Both the position numbers and the translations under genes were made by a program. The notes beneath the pieces were generated by a model that saw nothing but the letters and a program-made list of their open reading frames with translations, was not told the DNA's origin and made no database searches. Positions 25,185 to 33,786 of a stretch of DNA of 64,000 nt are shown piece by piece; the stretch's first letter is position 1, and each line of letters starts with the position of its first letter. Location: the NCBI GenBank assembly GCA_047947185.1, contig CP170502.1, forward strand, positions 124,001 through 188,000, written 5' to 3'. The stretch comes from JANQJA01 sp047947185 (GTDB lineage Bacteria; Pseudomonadota; Gammaproteobacteria; Pseudomonadales; Azotimanducaceae).

Positions 25185-28100
25185 CTAACGATATACCAAC
25201 ACGGGGGCCAGCCATCTTTCAACCTCTTCCAGGGCCATTTGTTTGCGCGCCGCATAATCGGTGACCTGGTCGCTGTCAATTTTACCAATCCCAAAATAGC
25301 GGGCATCGGGATGTGAGAAGTAGAACCCGGAGACGGATGCGGCCGGACTCATGGCAAACGACTCTGTGAGGGAAACACCCGTGCTTGCCTCGGCATCCAG
25401 CAGGTCAAACAGGGTCGCTTTTTCCGTATGGTCGGGACAGGCAGGATAACCGGGCGCTGGCCGGATGCCCTGATACTTCTCGCGGATCAGCCCTTCTGCA
25501 TCAAGTGCCTCGTCCGGCGCGTAGCCCCAGAATTCCCGCCTGACCCGCTCATGCAGGCGTTCTGCAAAAGCTTCTGCGAGTCGATCAGCCAACGCCTTGA
25601 CGAGGATCGAATTGTAGTCGTCCTTGTCCTGCTCAAAAGCGGCAGCCAGGGTTTCAACGCCGAGACCCGCTGTCACGACAAAACCGCCAATGTAGTCCGG
25701 GACGCCACTGTCGACCGGCGCAACGTAATCGGAAAGGCAAAAATTTGGCTGTTCGTTGGGTTTATCCGTCTGTTGCCTGAGATGGTGCAGGCGGGTCAGT
25801 TCCCTGGTCCGCGTCTCATCTGTCCAGACAATAATGTCGTCGCCCGAGGCGTTCGCCGGCCAGAAGCCGACAGTCGCCTGCGCCCTGATTGACTCGTTTC
25901 TGATGAGATCAGCAAGCATGGCTTGCGCATCAGCAAAAAGTGACCGGGCGGCTTCGCCGACCAGTTCATCCTCCAGGATCCTGGGGTACTTGCCGGCAAG
26001 TTCCCAGGTGATAAAGAACGGAGTCCAGTCGATGTAGGGGACCAGTTCGGCCAGCGGATAATCCGGCAGTGCGCGTACGCCCAGGAACGACGGTGCCGGG
26101 GGCTGGTAGTTCTCCCAGTCGCCCCTGAACCTGTTCTCAGCGGCGTCACTGTAACGCAGGACATTACCCTTCGGGCGCCGGTTCTTGTTTCGGACGCGTA
26201 CTTTTTCGTACTCCTCCCGCAGCTCGCTCACCAGCACCGGTTTGAGTTCATCACTGAGCAGTCGGGTGGCCACCCCAACGGCGCGAGATGCGTCAGCCAC
26301 GTAGACAGTTGGTTCCTGGTCGTAACAGGGTTCAATCTTCACGGCGGTATGGGCTTTTGACGTGGTCGCACCGCCGATCAGCAGCGGGACCGCAAAATTC
26401 TGGCGTTTCATTTCACTGGCGACGTGAACCATTTCATCCAGCGATGGGGTAATCAGGCCTGAAAGGCCAATAATGTCGACTTTCTCCTCACGCGCCGTGC
26501 GGAGGATTTTCTCGGCAGGCACCATCACACCGAGATCAATAACGTCAAAGTTGTTGCACTGGAGCACAACGCCCACAATATTCTTGCCAATGTCATGGAC
26601 ATCACCCTTGACCGTGGCGAGCAGGATTTTCCCTTTGGGCTTTGAGGCCTCGTCTTTCTCCTCCTCAATATAAGGCACCAGATGGGCGACCGCCTGCTTC
26701 ATTACACGGGCGCTTTTTACCACCTGGGGCAGAAACATCTTGCCGGCGCCAAAGAGGTCGCCAACCACGTTCATACCCTGCATGAGTGGGCCTTCGATAA
26801 CATCAATGGGCCGTTTCGCGGCCAGTCGTGCTTCTTCTGTATCTGCGATGACGTAAGTGGTTATCCCTTTTACCAGGGCATGTGCGAGCCGTTCATCAAC
26901 GGAACCGTCACGCCACGCCAGGTCTTCGCCACTGGACCGGGTTCCCCGACCGGCATATTTCTCGGCAATCTCCAGCAGTTTTTCCGTTGCGCCGGGTGAC
27001 CTGTTGAGGATGACGTCTTCAACCCGGCGGCGGAGTTCAGCCGGAATCTCCTCGTAGATGGCAAGCTGGCCGGCATTGACGATACCCATGGTGAGGCCCG
27101 CCTTGATCGCATGGTAGAGAAACACCGCGTGTATGGCCTCCCGCACGGTGTTGTTGCCCCGAAAGGAAAAAGACACGTTGCTGATACCGCCGGAACTGTG
27201 GGCGTAAGGCAATTCGTTTTTAATGAACGCGCAGGCTTCAATAAAGTCAACCGCATAGTTGTTGTGTTCTTCGATACCGGTCGCAACCGCAAACACGTTG
27301 GGGTCAAAAATGATGTCCTCGGGAGGGAAACCCACCTCGTTCACCAGGATGTCGTACGAGCGTTTGCAGATGGACTGTTTGCGTTCCGCCGTATCAGCCT
27401 GGCCGTCTTCATCAAAAGCCATTACGACAACCGCTGCACCGTGCCTGCGGCAGATACGTGCCTGTTCCCGGAATTCATCCTCACCGGCTTTCAGGCTGAT
27501 TGAATTGACAATGGATTTGCCCTGGAGGCATTTGAGGCCGGCTTCAATGATGTCGAACTTGGAGGAGTCCACCATAACCGGGACGCGGGAGATTTCCGGC
27601 TCCGAGGCAACAAGGTGCAAAAAGCGCACCATGGCGGCCCTGGAATCCAGCATACCCTCGTCCATGTTGACATCAATGATCTGCGCGCCATTGTTAACCT
27701 GGTCAAGTGCTACAGCCAGAGCTTCGTCAAAATTGTCTTCACGAATGAGTCGGGCAAATCTGGCGGAGCCGGTCACGTTAGTCCGCTCACCAATATTTAC
27801 GAACAGCGAGTTGGCATCAATGTTGAAAGGTTCAAGGCCGCTCAACCGGCAGATACGGTCCGGTTCCGGGCGTCGGCGTGGACGTCGGTCCCTGACAAGA
27901 TCGGCAAATGCCCGGATGTGTTCCGGGGTTGTGCCGCAACAGCCGCCTATAATGTTGACCAGGTCATGCTCGACATAGTCCCCCATGGCCGCCACCATCT
28001 GCGCAACTGTCTCATCGTACTCGCCAAATTCATTGGGTAAACCACGGTTGGGGTAGGCGCTGACAAAACAGTCTGCAACTCTTGCGATGTCTTCCATGTA

Positions 28101-28874
28101 GGGGCGCAGTTCGTCTGCGCCAAGTGCACAGTTGAAGCCAACCGAGACGGGGTTCGCATGGCGAATTGACGCCCAGAATGCCTCGACGGTCTGTCCCGAC
28201 AACAACCTGCCACTGGCATCGGTAATGGTCCCGGAGATCATGATGGGATATTCCTCCCCGATCTCCTCAAAAACTGAAAGCGCGGCGAAAATTGCCGCCT
28301 TGGCGTTGAGTACATCAAAAATGGTTTCGATCAGGATGATGTCAGCACCACCTTCGATCAGACCCAGGATGGCATCACTGTAGTCGGACACCAGTTCATC
28401 GAAGGTGATGTTGCGAAACCCGGGGTCGTTGACATCAGGTGACAGGCTGGCGGCCCGGGTGGTTGGGCCAATGGCACCGGCAACAAAACGGGGCTGGTCC
28501 GGGTTTTCGGCCTCAACCAGGTCCGCTGCGCTACGTGCAAGGCGTGCCGCTTCACGGTTGATCTCCCGGGTATAGTCTTCAGTGCCATAATCGGCCTGGG
28601 ATACCCGGTTTGCGGTAAAGGTGTTGGTTTCGATGATGTCGGAACCGGCGCGCAGGTACTTGAGGTGAATGTCCCGAATGGCCTGAGGCTGGGTTAGCGC
28701 GAGCAGTTCGTTATTGCCCTTCAGGTCGGTGGGGTGATCAGCAAAGCGATCGCCACGGTAATCTGCTTCCGAGAGCCCCAGACCTTGAATCAGTGTCCCC
28801 ATGGCCCCATCCATAACCAATATGCGGTTTTCAAGGCATTGCCTGAACAGGCTGTTACGGTTGGAAGGTTTCAT
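25185..28874 (-). CDS. metH: Cobalamin-dependent methionine synthase
   Basis: Transfers the methyl group of 5-methyl-THF to homocysteine through methylcobalamin. The 1229 residues contain all four modules. The homocysteine-binding barrel has zinc cysteines in GFNCALG and IIGGCCGTTPEH (to about 340). The pterin-binding barrel (NIGERTNVTGSARFARLI near 370) is followed by the cobalamin module with DVHDIGKNIVGVVL near 765. The C-terminal SAM-dependent reactivation domain includes RIRPAPGYPACPDHTEK-like sequence near 1140. It therefore needs cobalamin. I looked for a cobalamin or SAH riboswitch in the 232-base region shared with nfuA and saw neither. A TAGAAT box lies just upstream of the start. 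Confidence 0.97.
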   Translation of the reverse strand: MKPSNRNSLFRQCLENRILVMDGAMGTLIQGLGLSEADYRGDRFADHPTDLKGNNELLALTQPQAIRDIHLKYLRAGSDIIETNTFTANRVSQADYGTEDYTREINREAARLARSAADLVEAENPDQPRFVAGAIGPTTRAASLSPDVNDPGFRNITFDELVSDYSDAILGLIEGGADIILIETIFDVLNAKAAIFAALSVFEEIGEEYPIMISGTITDASGRLLSGQTVEAFWASIRHANPVSVGFNCALGADELRPYMEDIARVADCFVSAYPNRGLPNEFGEYDETVAQMVAAMGDYVEHDLVNIIGGCCGTTPEHIRAFADLVRDRRPRRRPEPDRICRLSGLEPFNIDANSLFVNIGERTNVTGSARFARLIREDNFDEALAVALDQVNNGAQIIDVNMDEGMLDSRAAMVRFLHLVASEPEISRVPVMVDSSKFDIIEAGLKCLQGKSIVNSISLKAGEDEFREQARICRRHGAAVVVMAFDEDGQADTAERKQSICKRSYDILVNEVGFPPEDIIFDPNVFAVATGIEEHNNYAVDFIEACAFIKNELPYAHSSGGISNVSFSFRGNNTVREAIHAVFLYHAIKAGLTMGIVNAGQLAIYEEIPAELRRRVEDVILNRSPGATEKLLEIAEKYAGRGTRSSGEDLAWRDGSVDERLAHALVKGITTYVIADTEEARLAAKRPIDVIEGPLMQGMNVVGDLFGAGKMFLPQVVKSARVMKQAVAHLVPYIEEEKDEASKPKGKILLATVKGDVHDIGKNIVGVVLQCNNFDVIDLGVMVPAEKILRTAREEKVDIIGLSGLITPSLDEMVHVASEMKRQNFAVPLLIGGATTSKAHTAVKIEPCYDQEPTVYVADASRAVGVATRLLSDELKPVLVSELREEYEKVRVRNKNRRPKGNVLRYSDAAENRFRGDWENYQPPAPSFLGVRALPDYPLAELVPYIDWTPFFITWELAGKYPRILEDELVGEAARSLFADAQAMLADLIRNESIRAQATVGFWPANASGDDIIVWTDETRTRELTRLHHLRQQTDKPNEQPNFCLSDYVAPVDSGVPDYIGGFVVTAGLGVETLAAAFEQDKDDYNSILVKALADRLAEAFAERLHERVRREFWGYAPDEALDAEGLIREKYQGIRPAPGYPACPDHTEKATLFDLLDAEASTGVSLTESFAMSPAASVSGFYFSHPDARYFGIGKIDSDQVTDYAARKQMALEEVERWLAPVLVYR

Positions 28875-29106
28875 GTTGCGTCTACCCTGGGAAACGAGGC
28901 GTAGATTCTACCAGTTCGTCACCTGCGTCGATTTGAAGATCTTGCGGGCTCACTATGAATACAGCTCACGCGGGGCAGGGTGATCCGGTCCGCCGTGGTG
29001 CTGTAGAAACCCCTTAAAAAGCAGGGGCTTACCTGAATCAACGTGGAAACTGGCGGACAGTTTCCGTAGAATGCGCGACTACTGCGCCCTGAACCCGGAG
29101 TCATCC

Positions 29107-29688
29107 ATGGTTAACATCTCTGAATCTGCCCAGGCTTATCTGGTGGAACTCCTGTCCAAGCAGGAGGACAAGGATATCGGCATTCGGATCTTTATCACCG
29201 ACCCAGGTACGCCGATGGCGGAAACCTGCATTGCCTATTGTCGTCCCGGTGAGGAACAGCCGACGGACCAGCGGGTTGAGTACAAGGGTTTTGTTGCCTG
29301 GCTCGATGGCCGCAGCGAGGCATTCCTGGCTGATGCTGAAGTGGATTACGCGGCAGATCGCATGGGCGGCCAGCTCACCATCAAGGCGCCCAATGCCAAG
29401 GTACCCAGGGTTTCTGATGATAGCCCGCTGGAGGATCGCATCAACTACATCCTCCACAGCCAGGTCAACCCGTCGCTCGCGGCGCACGGGGGTATGGTCA
29501 ACCTCGTGGAAGTTGTCAACGAGGAGGTGGCCATCCTCCAGTTTGGTGGCGGCTGCCAGGGTTGTGGCATGGTGGATGTCACCCTCAAGGACGGCGTTGA
29601 GAAAACCCTGCTTGAGCAACTGCCACAACTCAAGGCCGTACGGGACGTGACAGATCACAGCCAGGACGAAAACGCTTACTTCCGCTAG
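29107..29688 (+). CDS. nfuA: Fe-S biogenesis protein NfuA
   Basis: Scaffold/carrier that receives [4Fe-4S] clusters and delivers them to apo-enzymes such as aconitase. The 193 residues start at the ATG at 29107 (GGAG upstream), although the frame opens 12 codons earlier. The N-terminal degenerate A-type domain (about 1-100) lacks the usual cysteines. The C-terminal Nfu domain holds the cluster-binding CxxC in GGGCQGCGMVDVTLKDG near 153-158. It is divergent from metH. Its client AcnB is encoded at the start of the window. Confidence 0.95.
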   Translation: MVNISESAQAYLVELLSKQEDKDIGIRIFITDPGTPMAETCIAYCRPGEEQPTDQRVEYKGFVAWLDGRSEAFLADAEVDYAADRMGGQLTIKAPNAKVPRVSDDSPLEDRINYILHSQVNPSLAAHGGMVNLVEVVNEEVAILQFGGGCQGCGMVDVTLKDGVEKTLLEQLPQLKAVRDVTDHSQDENAYFR

Positions 29689-29705
29689 ACTTGCCGTTTT
29701 CCCGA

Positions 29706-30815
29706 CTAACCCCTTGCCACTTCGCCGGCAGGTGCAAGTCGTGGCATATCACGCATGGGCAGTATTTCCCTGACTTTGTGCCGCAGGTTGCGCAGCATCG
29801 TCTCAGTGGTGTTCCAGTCCACACAGGCGTCAGTGACTGAGACACCATATTTGAGCTGGCTGCGGTCCTCTGGAATGGCCTGGTTGCCTGCCTCGATGTT
29901 GCTTTCCACCATCAGCCCGATAATCGACTGGTTGCCATCGACAATCTGATTGGCCACGTTATCCATGACCAGTGGCTGCAGGTTGTGATCCTTGCTGGAA
30001 TTTGCGTGGCTGCAGTCGACCATGATGTTGGCGGGCACTCCCGATTTCAGCAGTTGCTGTTCACATAGCGCCACATTGACGGAATCGTAGTTTGTCTTGC
30101 CACCACCACCCCGCAGCACGATGTGTCCATGGGCGTTGCCGCGGGTATGTATGACGGCCACCTGACCCTGGTGATTGATTCCCAAAAACCGGTGTGGTGC
30201 GGACACTGACTTGAGTGCGTTGATGGCAACTTCCAGGCTACCATCGGTGCCATTCTTGAAGCCGACCGCGCTGGACAGGCCACTGGCAATTTCCCGGTGG
30301 GTCTGGGATTCGGTGGTGCGCGCGCCAATGGCAGACCAGGAGATCATGTCCTGCAGGTACTGGGGCGAAACCGGATCAAGTGCTTCGGTGGACGTGGGGA
30401 TACCCATTTCTGCCAGGTCAACCAGCAGTTTGCGGCCAAGGGTCAGGCCCTCGGTGATGTTGAACGAATCGTTCAGGTACGGGTCATTGATAAATCCCTT
30501 CCAGCCGACGGTTGTTCTTGGTTTCTCAAAGTACACACGCATGACCAGAAACAGGCTGTCCGAGACCTCTTCGGCGAGCACCTTCAGGCGGCGGGCATAA
30601 TCCATGGCCGCGTCCATGTCATGAATCGAGCAGGGGCCGACGATAATCAGGAGGCGCTTGTCAATTCGCTCGAGGATCTGCCGAATCGTCAACCGGCCGC
30701 CTGAAACCGTTTCCAGTGCACGGTCGGACGTAGGCACCTGTAACTTCAGGTCCTCGGGTGTAATCAGTGTTTCTTCGCTTAGCACGTTCAGGTCGTCCAC
30801 TTGTACCGCGTTCAT
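29706..30815 (-). CDS. DAHP synthase, class I (AroF/AroG/AroH type)
   Basis: Condenses phosphoenolpyruvate with erythrose-4-phosphate in the first step of the shikimate pathway. The 369 residues show the AroAI signature: LLIIVGPCSIHDMDAAMDYA (metal-ligand Cys), RVYFEKPRTTVGWKG, and GARTTESQTHREIASGLSS. The C-terminal parts are LRGGGGKTNYD and IMVDCSHANSSKDH. Which aromatic amino acid inhibits it cannot be told securely from sequence, so no F/G/H letter is given. GAGGAG lies 6 bases before the ATG. The leader upstream contains an aromatic-rich short reading frame and a terminator that can be disrupted by an alternative stem. Transcription attenuation is therefore likely. Confidence 0.93.
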   Translation of the reverse strand: MNAVQVDDLNVLSEETLITPEDLKLQVPTSDRALETVSGGRLTIRQILERIDKRLLIIVGPCSIHDMDAAMDYARRLKVLAEEVSDSLFLVMRVYFEKPRTTVGWKGFINDPYLNDSFNITEGLTLGRKLLVDLAEMGIPTSTEALDPVSPQYLQDMISWSAIGARTTESQTHREIASGLSSAVGFKNGTDGSLEVAINALKSVSAPHRFLGINHQGQVAVIHTRGNAHGHIVLRGGGGKTNYDSVNVALCEQQLLKSGVPANIMVDCSHANSSKDHNLQPLVMDNVANQIVDGNQSIIGLMVESNIEAGNQAIPEDRSQLKYGVSVTDACVDWNTTETMLRNLRHKVREILPMRDMPRLAPAGEVARG

Positions 30816-30903
30816 TTTCTACTCCTCGCCCGTCGGGGCGTCTGGCTTTGCTTTCGTCTTCCTCTACAGATTTCCTGCCTCCGCACCGGCTGGCAAGGGG
30901 CAT

Positions 30904-30938
30904 AAAAAAACCCCGATGGCACCGCCTGTCGGGGTTTT
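30904..30938 (-). terminator. Attenuator terminator in the DAHP synthase leader
   Basis: On the minus strand AAAACCCCGA pairs with TCGGGGTTTT (a perfect 10-bp stem, 30938-30929 with 30916-30907), with a 12-base loop, then a run of seven T. It lies about 90 bases upstream of the DAHP synthase start. That is inside the transcription unit and not after a long gene, as expected of an attenuator. Confidence 0.8.
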
Positions 30939-30964
30939 ATCCTGAAGGCGGTGAGACCGCCTTC
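30920..30964 (-). promoter_or_regulatory. Competing anti-terminator / protector stems of the attenuator
   Basis: The arm at 30944-30952 takes part in two exclusive pairings. With 30956-30964 it forms a perfect 9-bp hairpin (GAAGGCGGT / ACCGCCTTC, 3-base loop). With 30920-30927, which lies in the terminator loop, its neighbour forms an 8-bp stem (CACCGCCT / AGGCGGTG) that would break the terminator. This is the topology of leader-peptide attenuators. How ribosome stalling selects the state is not fully clear, since the first arm begins 18 bases after the leader-peptide stop. Confidence 0.65.
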
Positions 30965-30982
30965 CTTGTCAGGGCAAGCGAT

Positions 30983-31057
30983 CTAGTGTCTGCAAAAGAA
31001 ATAGACGAAATAGATAAAGCCCAGCCAATAGCCCTTGCCGTCGACGACGGAGGACAT
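30983..31057 (-). CDS. Putative aromatic-rich leader peptide of DAHP synthase
   Basis: A 24-residue reading frame whose second half is GYWLGFIYFVYFFCRH. It has four Phe, three Tyr and one Trp, six of them within eight codons. It ends 18 bases before the first attenuator stem. From the predicted promoter (31107-31134) transcription would start about 31100, leaving a 43-base leader before this ATG. No clear Shine-Dalgarno is seen. An in-frame ATG at 31090 would give 35 residues. The composition resembles Phe and Tyr leader peptides of biosynthetic operons. A small membrane protein is an alternative reading of such a hydrophobic run. Confidence 0.6.
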   Translation of the reverse strand: MSSVVDGKGYWLGFIYFVYFFCRH

Positions 31058-31106
31058 TCTGGCCGGGCTGGTAAACTGCTTGCTGTACATGAATTTCATG
31101 CGCGAC

Positions 31107-31134
31107 ATGATAACGTCGTCTAAAAGTGATGCAA
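31107..31134 (-). promoter_or_regulatory. Predicted promoter of the DAHP synthase leader
   Basis: On the minus strand -35 TTGCAT (31134-31129), a 16-bp spacer and -10 TATCAT (31112-31107). The expected start is near 31100, giving an untranslated leader of about 285 bases before the DAHP synthase ATG. Confidence 0.5.
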
Positions 31135-31238
31135 GTTTTTTTTCGGCGCGGTGAGAAGGGCAGGCCCACACCACCATCCCTTTCTGCTGGTCACGGCAAA
31201 TGGTGATAACATCGCTCATCATTTGGGGAGTTGGTCTG

Positions 31239-32195
31239 ATGCGTACATTTCGACTTGTGCTGGTGCTCTGCAGCCTTGTGTACTCAGCCGCCGGTACCGC
31301 TGATTCCCCGGGTGATGTCGCGGGTGTTGTGAAGGTGCTGGACCTGGCATTTGGCGGTATTTCCGAGATGAGCGGCATGGTACGCAGTCGGCGCTTCGAC
31401 GACATATACTGGATGCACAACGACAGCGGTGATACCGCCCGCCTGTTTGCGGTGAACAGTGAGGGACGGGTGCAGTTCCCGGGTTACCTGGCCGACCAGT
31501 ATCACGGTGAAACCATGACGCCAGGTACCAGCCCCTGGCCCGGCTTGACTGTGCTGGGTGCGTCCAACGTTGACTGGGAAGATATTGCGATCGACGAGGA
31601 TAACCTGTACATCGCGGATCTGGGCAACAATGGCAATGCCCGGCGTGATCTGGGCGTCTACGTGTTGCCGGAACCGAATCCGAGGCAGATCGCCCAGGCA
31701 CGGGCCCTCAAGTTTGTTCCCGTTCGCTATCCATCCCAGGCCAGTTATCCGGCCGAGCAGTGGCACTATGACAGCGAGGCCATGTTTATCTACCGCGGCA
31801 AACTCTATTTCCTGACGAAACATCGCCAGCCCGGGAAAATCAGTGAATGGGAAGCGGGTACGCGACTTTATCGACTGGATAGCATGGCGACTGACCGGGT
31901 GAACGTGCTGCGGCAGGTAGACATGCATGACGAGGTGGCCGTGGTGACCGCGGCGGACCTGTCCCCGGATGGCCGGCGTCTTGCCGTGCTCTGTTACACG
32001 GCGCTGTGGATATTTGAAGCACCCCGAAGCCGGGATCGCTGGCTTTCCGGCAAGGCCCGTATGACACCGCTGGACCTCAGGGTGACGGGCCAGGCAGAAG
32101 CGGTGGCCTGGCGGGATGATCGGACCCTGCTGATAGGCAACGAGGGTAGTGAGCTGTTCCTGGTTACGGCGGATGAAGTGCCCTACAGGAACTAA
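31239..32195 (+). CDS. Exported protein of unknown function, probable beta-propeller-like
   Basis: 318 residues from the ATG at 31239 (GGGGAG upstream) with a signal peptide (MRTFRLVLVLCSLVYSAAG, cleavage near 20-24). The frame is open 13 codons earlier without a ribosome site. The mature protein has repeated acidic strand motifs: IYWMHNDSGDTARLFAVN, VDWEDIAIDEDNLYIADLGN and SPDGRRLAVLCYTALWIFE. These suggest a propeller that binds calcium or sugar-like ligands. I do not recognise a defined family. Its stop overlaps the stop of the convergent HlyD gene within CTAA (32192-32195). Confidence 0.75.
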   Translation: MRTFRLVLVLCSLVYSAAGTADSPGDVAGVVKVLDLAFGGISEMSGMVRSRRFDDIYWMHNDSGDTARLFAVNSEGRVQFPGYLADQYHGETMTPGTSPWPGLTVLGASNVDWEDIAIDEDNLYIADLGNNGNARRDLGVYVLPEPNPRQIAQARALKFVPVRYPSQASYPAEQWHYDSEAMFIYRGKLYFLTKHRQPGKISEWEAGTRLYRLDSMATDRVNVLRQVDMHDEVAVVTAADLSPDGRRLAVLCYTALWIFEAPRSRDRWLSGKARMTPLDLRVTGQAEAVAWRDDRTLLIGNEGSELFLVTADEVPYRN

Positions 32196-33472
32196 TTGGT
32201 CAGGTACACGGTCTCGGCGTTGTTGAAGTCTGTCAGGCTTGAGATCACCACCGTCTGGCCTTCTTTCAGACCGCTGGTTATCTCCACGTTGCCGACGCTG
32301 ACAAGGCCTGCCTCGATACGTTGTCGCCGGGCCAGATTGTCCTCAACAACATAGGTGAACCTGCCACCGCTGGATTCGAGGAAGGGGCCGCGCTCAACCA
32401 TCAGGACATCGGGTTTGCCTTCCAGCAGTATCCTGGCGGAAACACGCTGGTTTTGTTTCAGATTGGGCGGTGTTGTGCCGGTAAAGCTGACCTTGGCAGT
32501 AATCTGGCTGTTAATGACCTCGGGGGAGACAGAGACCAGTTCCGCGGCATAACGCACGCCCTGGTGGCTGACTTCAGCCTCAAGCCCGAGTGACAGGGCC
32601 GAGGCATAAGCGTCGGGCACCTGCAATTCAACTTCCAGGGCGCTCAGGTCGACCACTGTCAGGAGCGGCTGGTTTCTTGCCACCGCATCCTTGTTTTCAA
32701 TCAGGAGGTTGCCGACAATCCCGGTCACCGGGCTCATGATATTGAGGTCCGTGACCTGGCGTTCAAGCTCACTGACACGCAGTTGCTGGCGCTCAAGATC
32801 GTGTTTTGCTGTCTGTAGTTCAAATGCCAGGCTTTCGCTCTGTAGCCGGGCGTCTGCTGTTGCATGCTGGAAACGAAGCTCGGCCGTGGCCACATCATCT
32901 TTGGCCTTGTCGTAGTCGAATTCGCTGATGGCATCTTTTGCCCGTGCGGCTTCAGCGCGACGCAGTTCCCGCCGGGCGGCGATCAGGGCCACTTCAGCCA
33001 GGTCAACCCGTTGCTGGTTCTCGAGACCGGTCTTGCGGGCCTCAATCTGGCTGCGCTGGTAGCCGGTTTCTGTGCTGGAGAGGGTTGATGACTCCTGTTC
33101 CAGTTGGTTGCGAATCTCCGGGCTGTCAATTGTCGCGACCAGTTGTCCCCGGGTTACCTGGTCCCCCGCCTGGACCAGCAGTGTTGCCGTGCCGCTGGCC
33201 GTGCTGAAGAGGGTTGGCTTGATTGCCGCAACCACCTTGCCCTGGGCAGAGACATCGCGGCTCAGGTCGCCACGAGTGACCGTGGCAAGGCGAATCCGGT
33301 CCAGCGAAACTGTCTGCTCAGCGCTTGCCCAGCGTTGGTATGACGGCAAAACCAGGACAGTCAGGGTAATGACAACCATGCCAACAACCATTAGCACAAT
33401 CCGGGTGCGCGTAATGCCGGTGCGTTTCTCGATCAGCTCATCCTGGCCTGAGGTGTCTCGGATCATGGTCAT
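32192..33472 (-). CDS. HlyD-family periplasmic adaptor subunit, without adjacent transporter
   Basis: Membrane-fusion protein that would bridge an inner-membrane pump and an outer-membrane channel. The 426 residues have an N-terminal membrane anchor (TRIVLMVVGMVVITLTVLVL, about 23-42). A biotinyl-lipoyl hairpin half (FSTASGTATLLVQAGDQV, near 90) follows. A long coiled coil (about 110-235, rich in Glu, Arg, Leu and Gln) leads to the second lipoyl half (IMSPVTGIVGNLLIENKDAV) and a beta-barrel domain. Such proteins usually precede a MacB, RND or ABC gene. Here the neighbours are an exported protein and a TauE/SafE transporter. The partner must be elsewhere. Confidence 0.9.
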   Translation of the reverse strand: MTMIRDTSGQDELIEKRTGITRTRIVLMVVGMVVITLTVLVLPSYQRWASAEQTVSLDRIRLATVTRGDLSRDVSAQGKVVAAIKPTLFSTASGTATLLVQAGDQVTRGQLVATIDSPEIRNQLEQESSTLSSTETGYQRSQIEARKTGLENQQRVDLAEVALIAARRELRRAEAARAKDAISEFDYDKAKDDVATAELRFQHATADARLQSESLAFELQTAKHDLERQQLRVSELERQVTDLNIMSPVTGIVGNLLIENKDAVARNQPLLTVVDLSALEVELQVPDAYASALSLGLEAEVSHQGVRYAAELVSVSPEVINSQITAKVSFTGTTPPNLKQNQRVSARILLEGKPDVLMVERGPFLESSGGRFTYVVEDNLARRQRIEAGLVSVGNVEITSGLKEGQTVVISSLTDFNNAETVYLTN

Positions 33473-33786
33473 TTTTGCGTGTCTGTTTTGGTTGTTACCG
33501 TTGCCCTGTAAACCCCCATTTGGGTGGTCAACCGCCTAGGGGTACCTTTTGAGACGCGCCCGGAGGGCAATTGGTTTACGGGGACTTCCCGCCAAGACCG
33601 GGAAAAACTGGCTTGTGTCCAGGGTCAGTTTGACGTCGATGACCATGTTAAACAAGTCAGGGCACCCGGTGCCCCATCAACTGTTGGCCAACCTGGTGGG
33701 CGGCGGTGTCGAGGTCGCCGGGACAGTTGCGGTGTGATTGACATTGCCGGCTGGATGCTTACCATGCCCACTTTCCCGCCGACCGG
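33473..33786. other. 314-base intergenic region with no supported gene
   Basis: Between the divergent HlyD adaptor and TauE/SafE genes. Short open frames exist, but none has a ribosome site or a recognisable product. No clear promoter pair, terminator or repeat was found. It may contain the divergent promoters or the remains of a lost gene. Confidence 0.6.

Noticed and set aside
28875..29106. Cobalamin or SAH riboswitch before metH
   Set aside because: I looked for the conserved cobalamin-box and SAH aptamer core sequences and found neither. A covariance search would be decisive.
30983..31420. Long 145-codon frame containing the leader peptide as a full gene
   Set aside because: Its upstream part is antisense to the exported protein gene and lies before the predicted promoter. 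Only the last 24-35 codons fit as a leader peptide.
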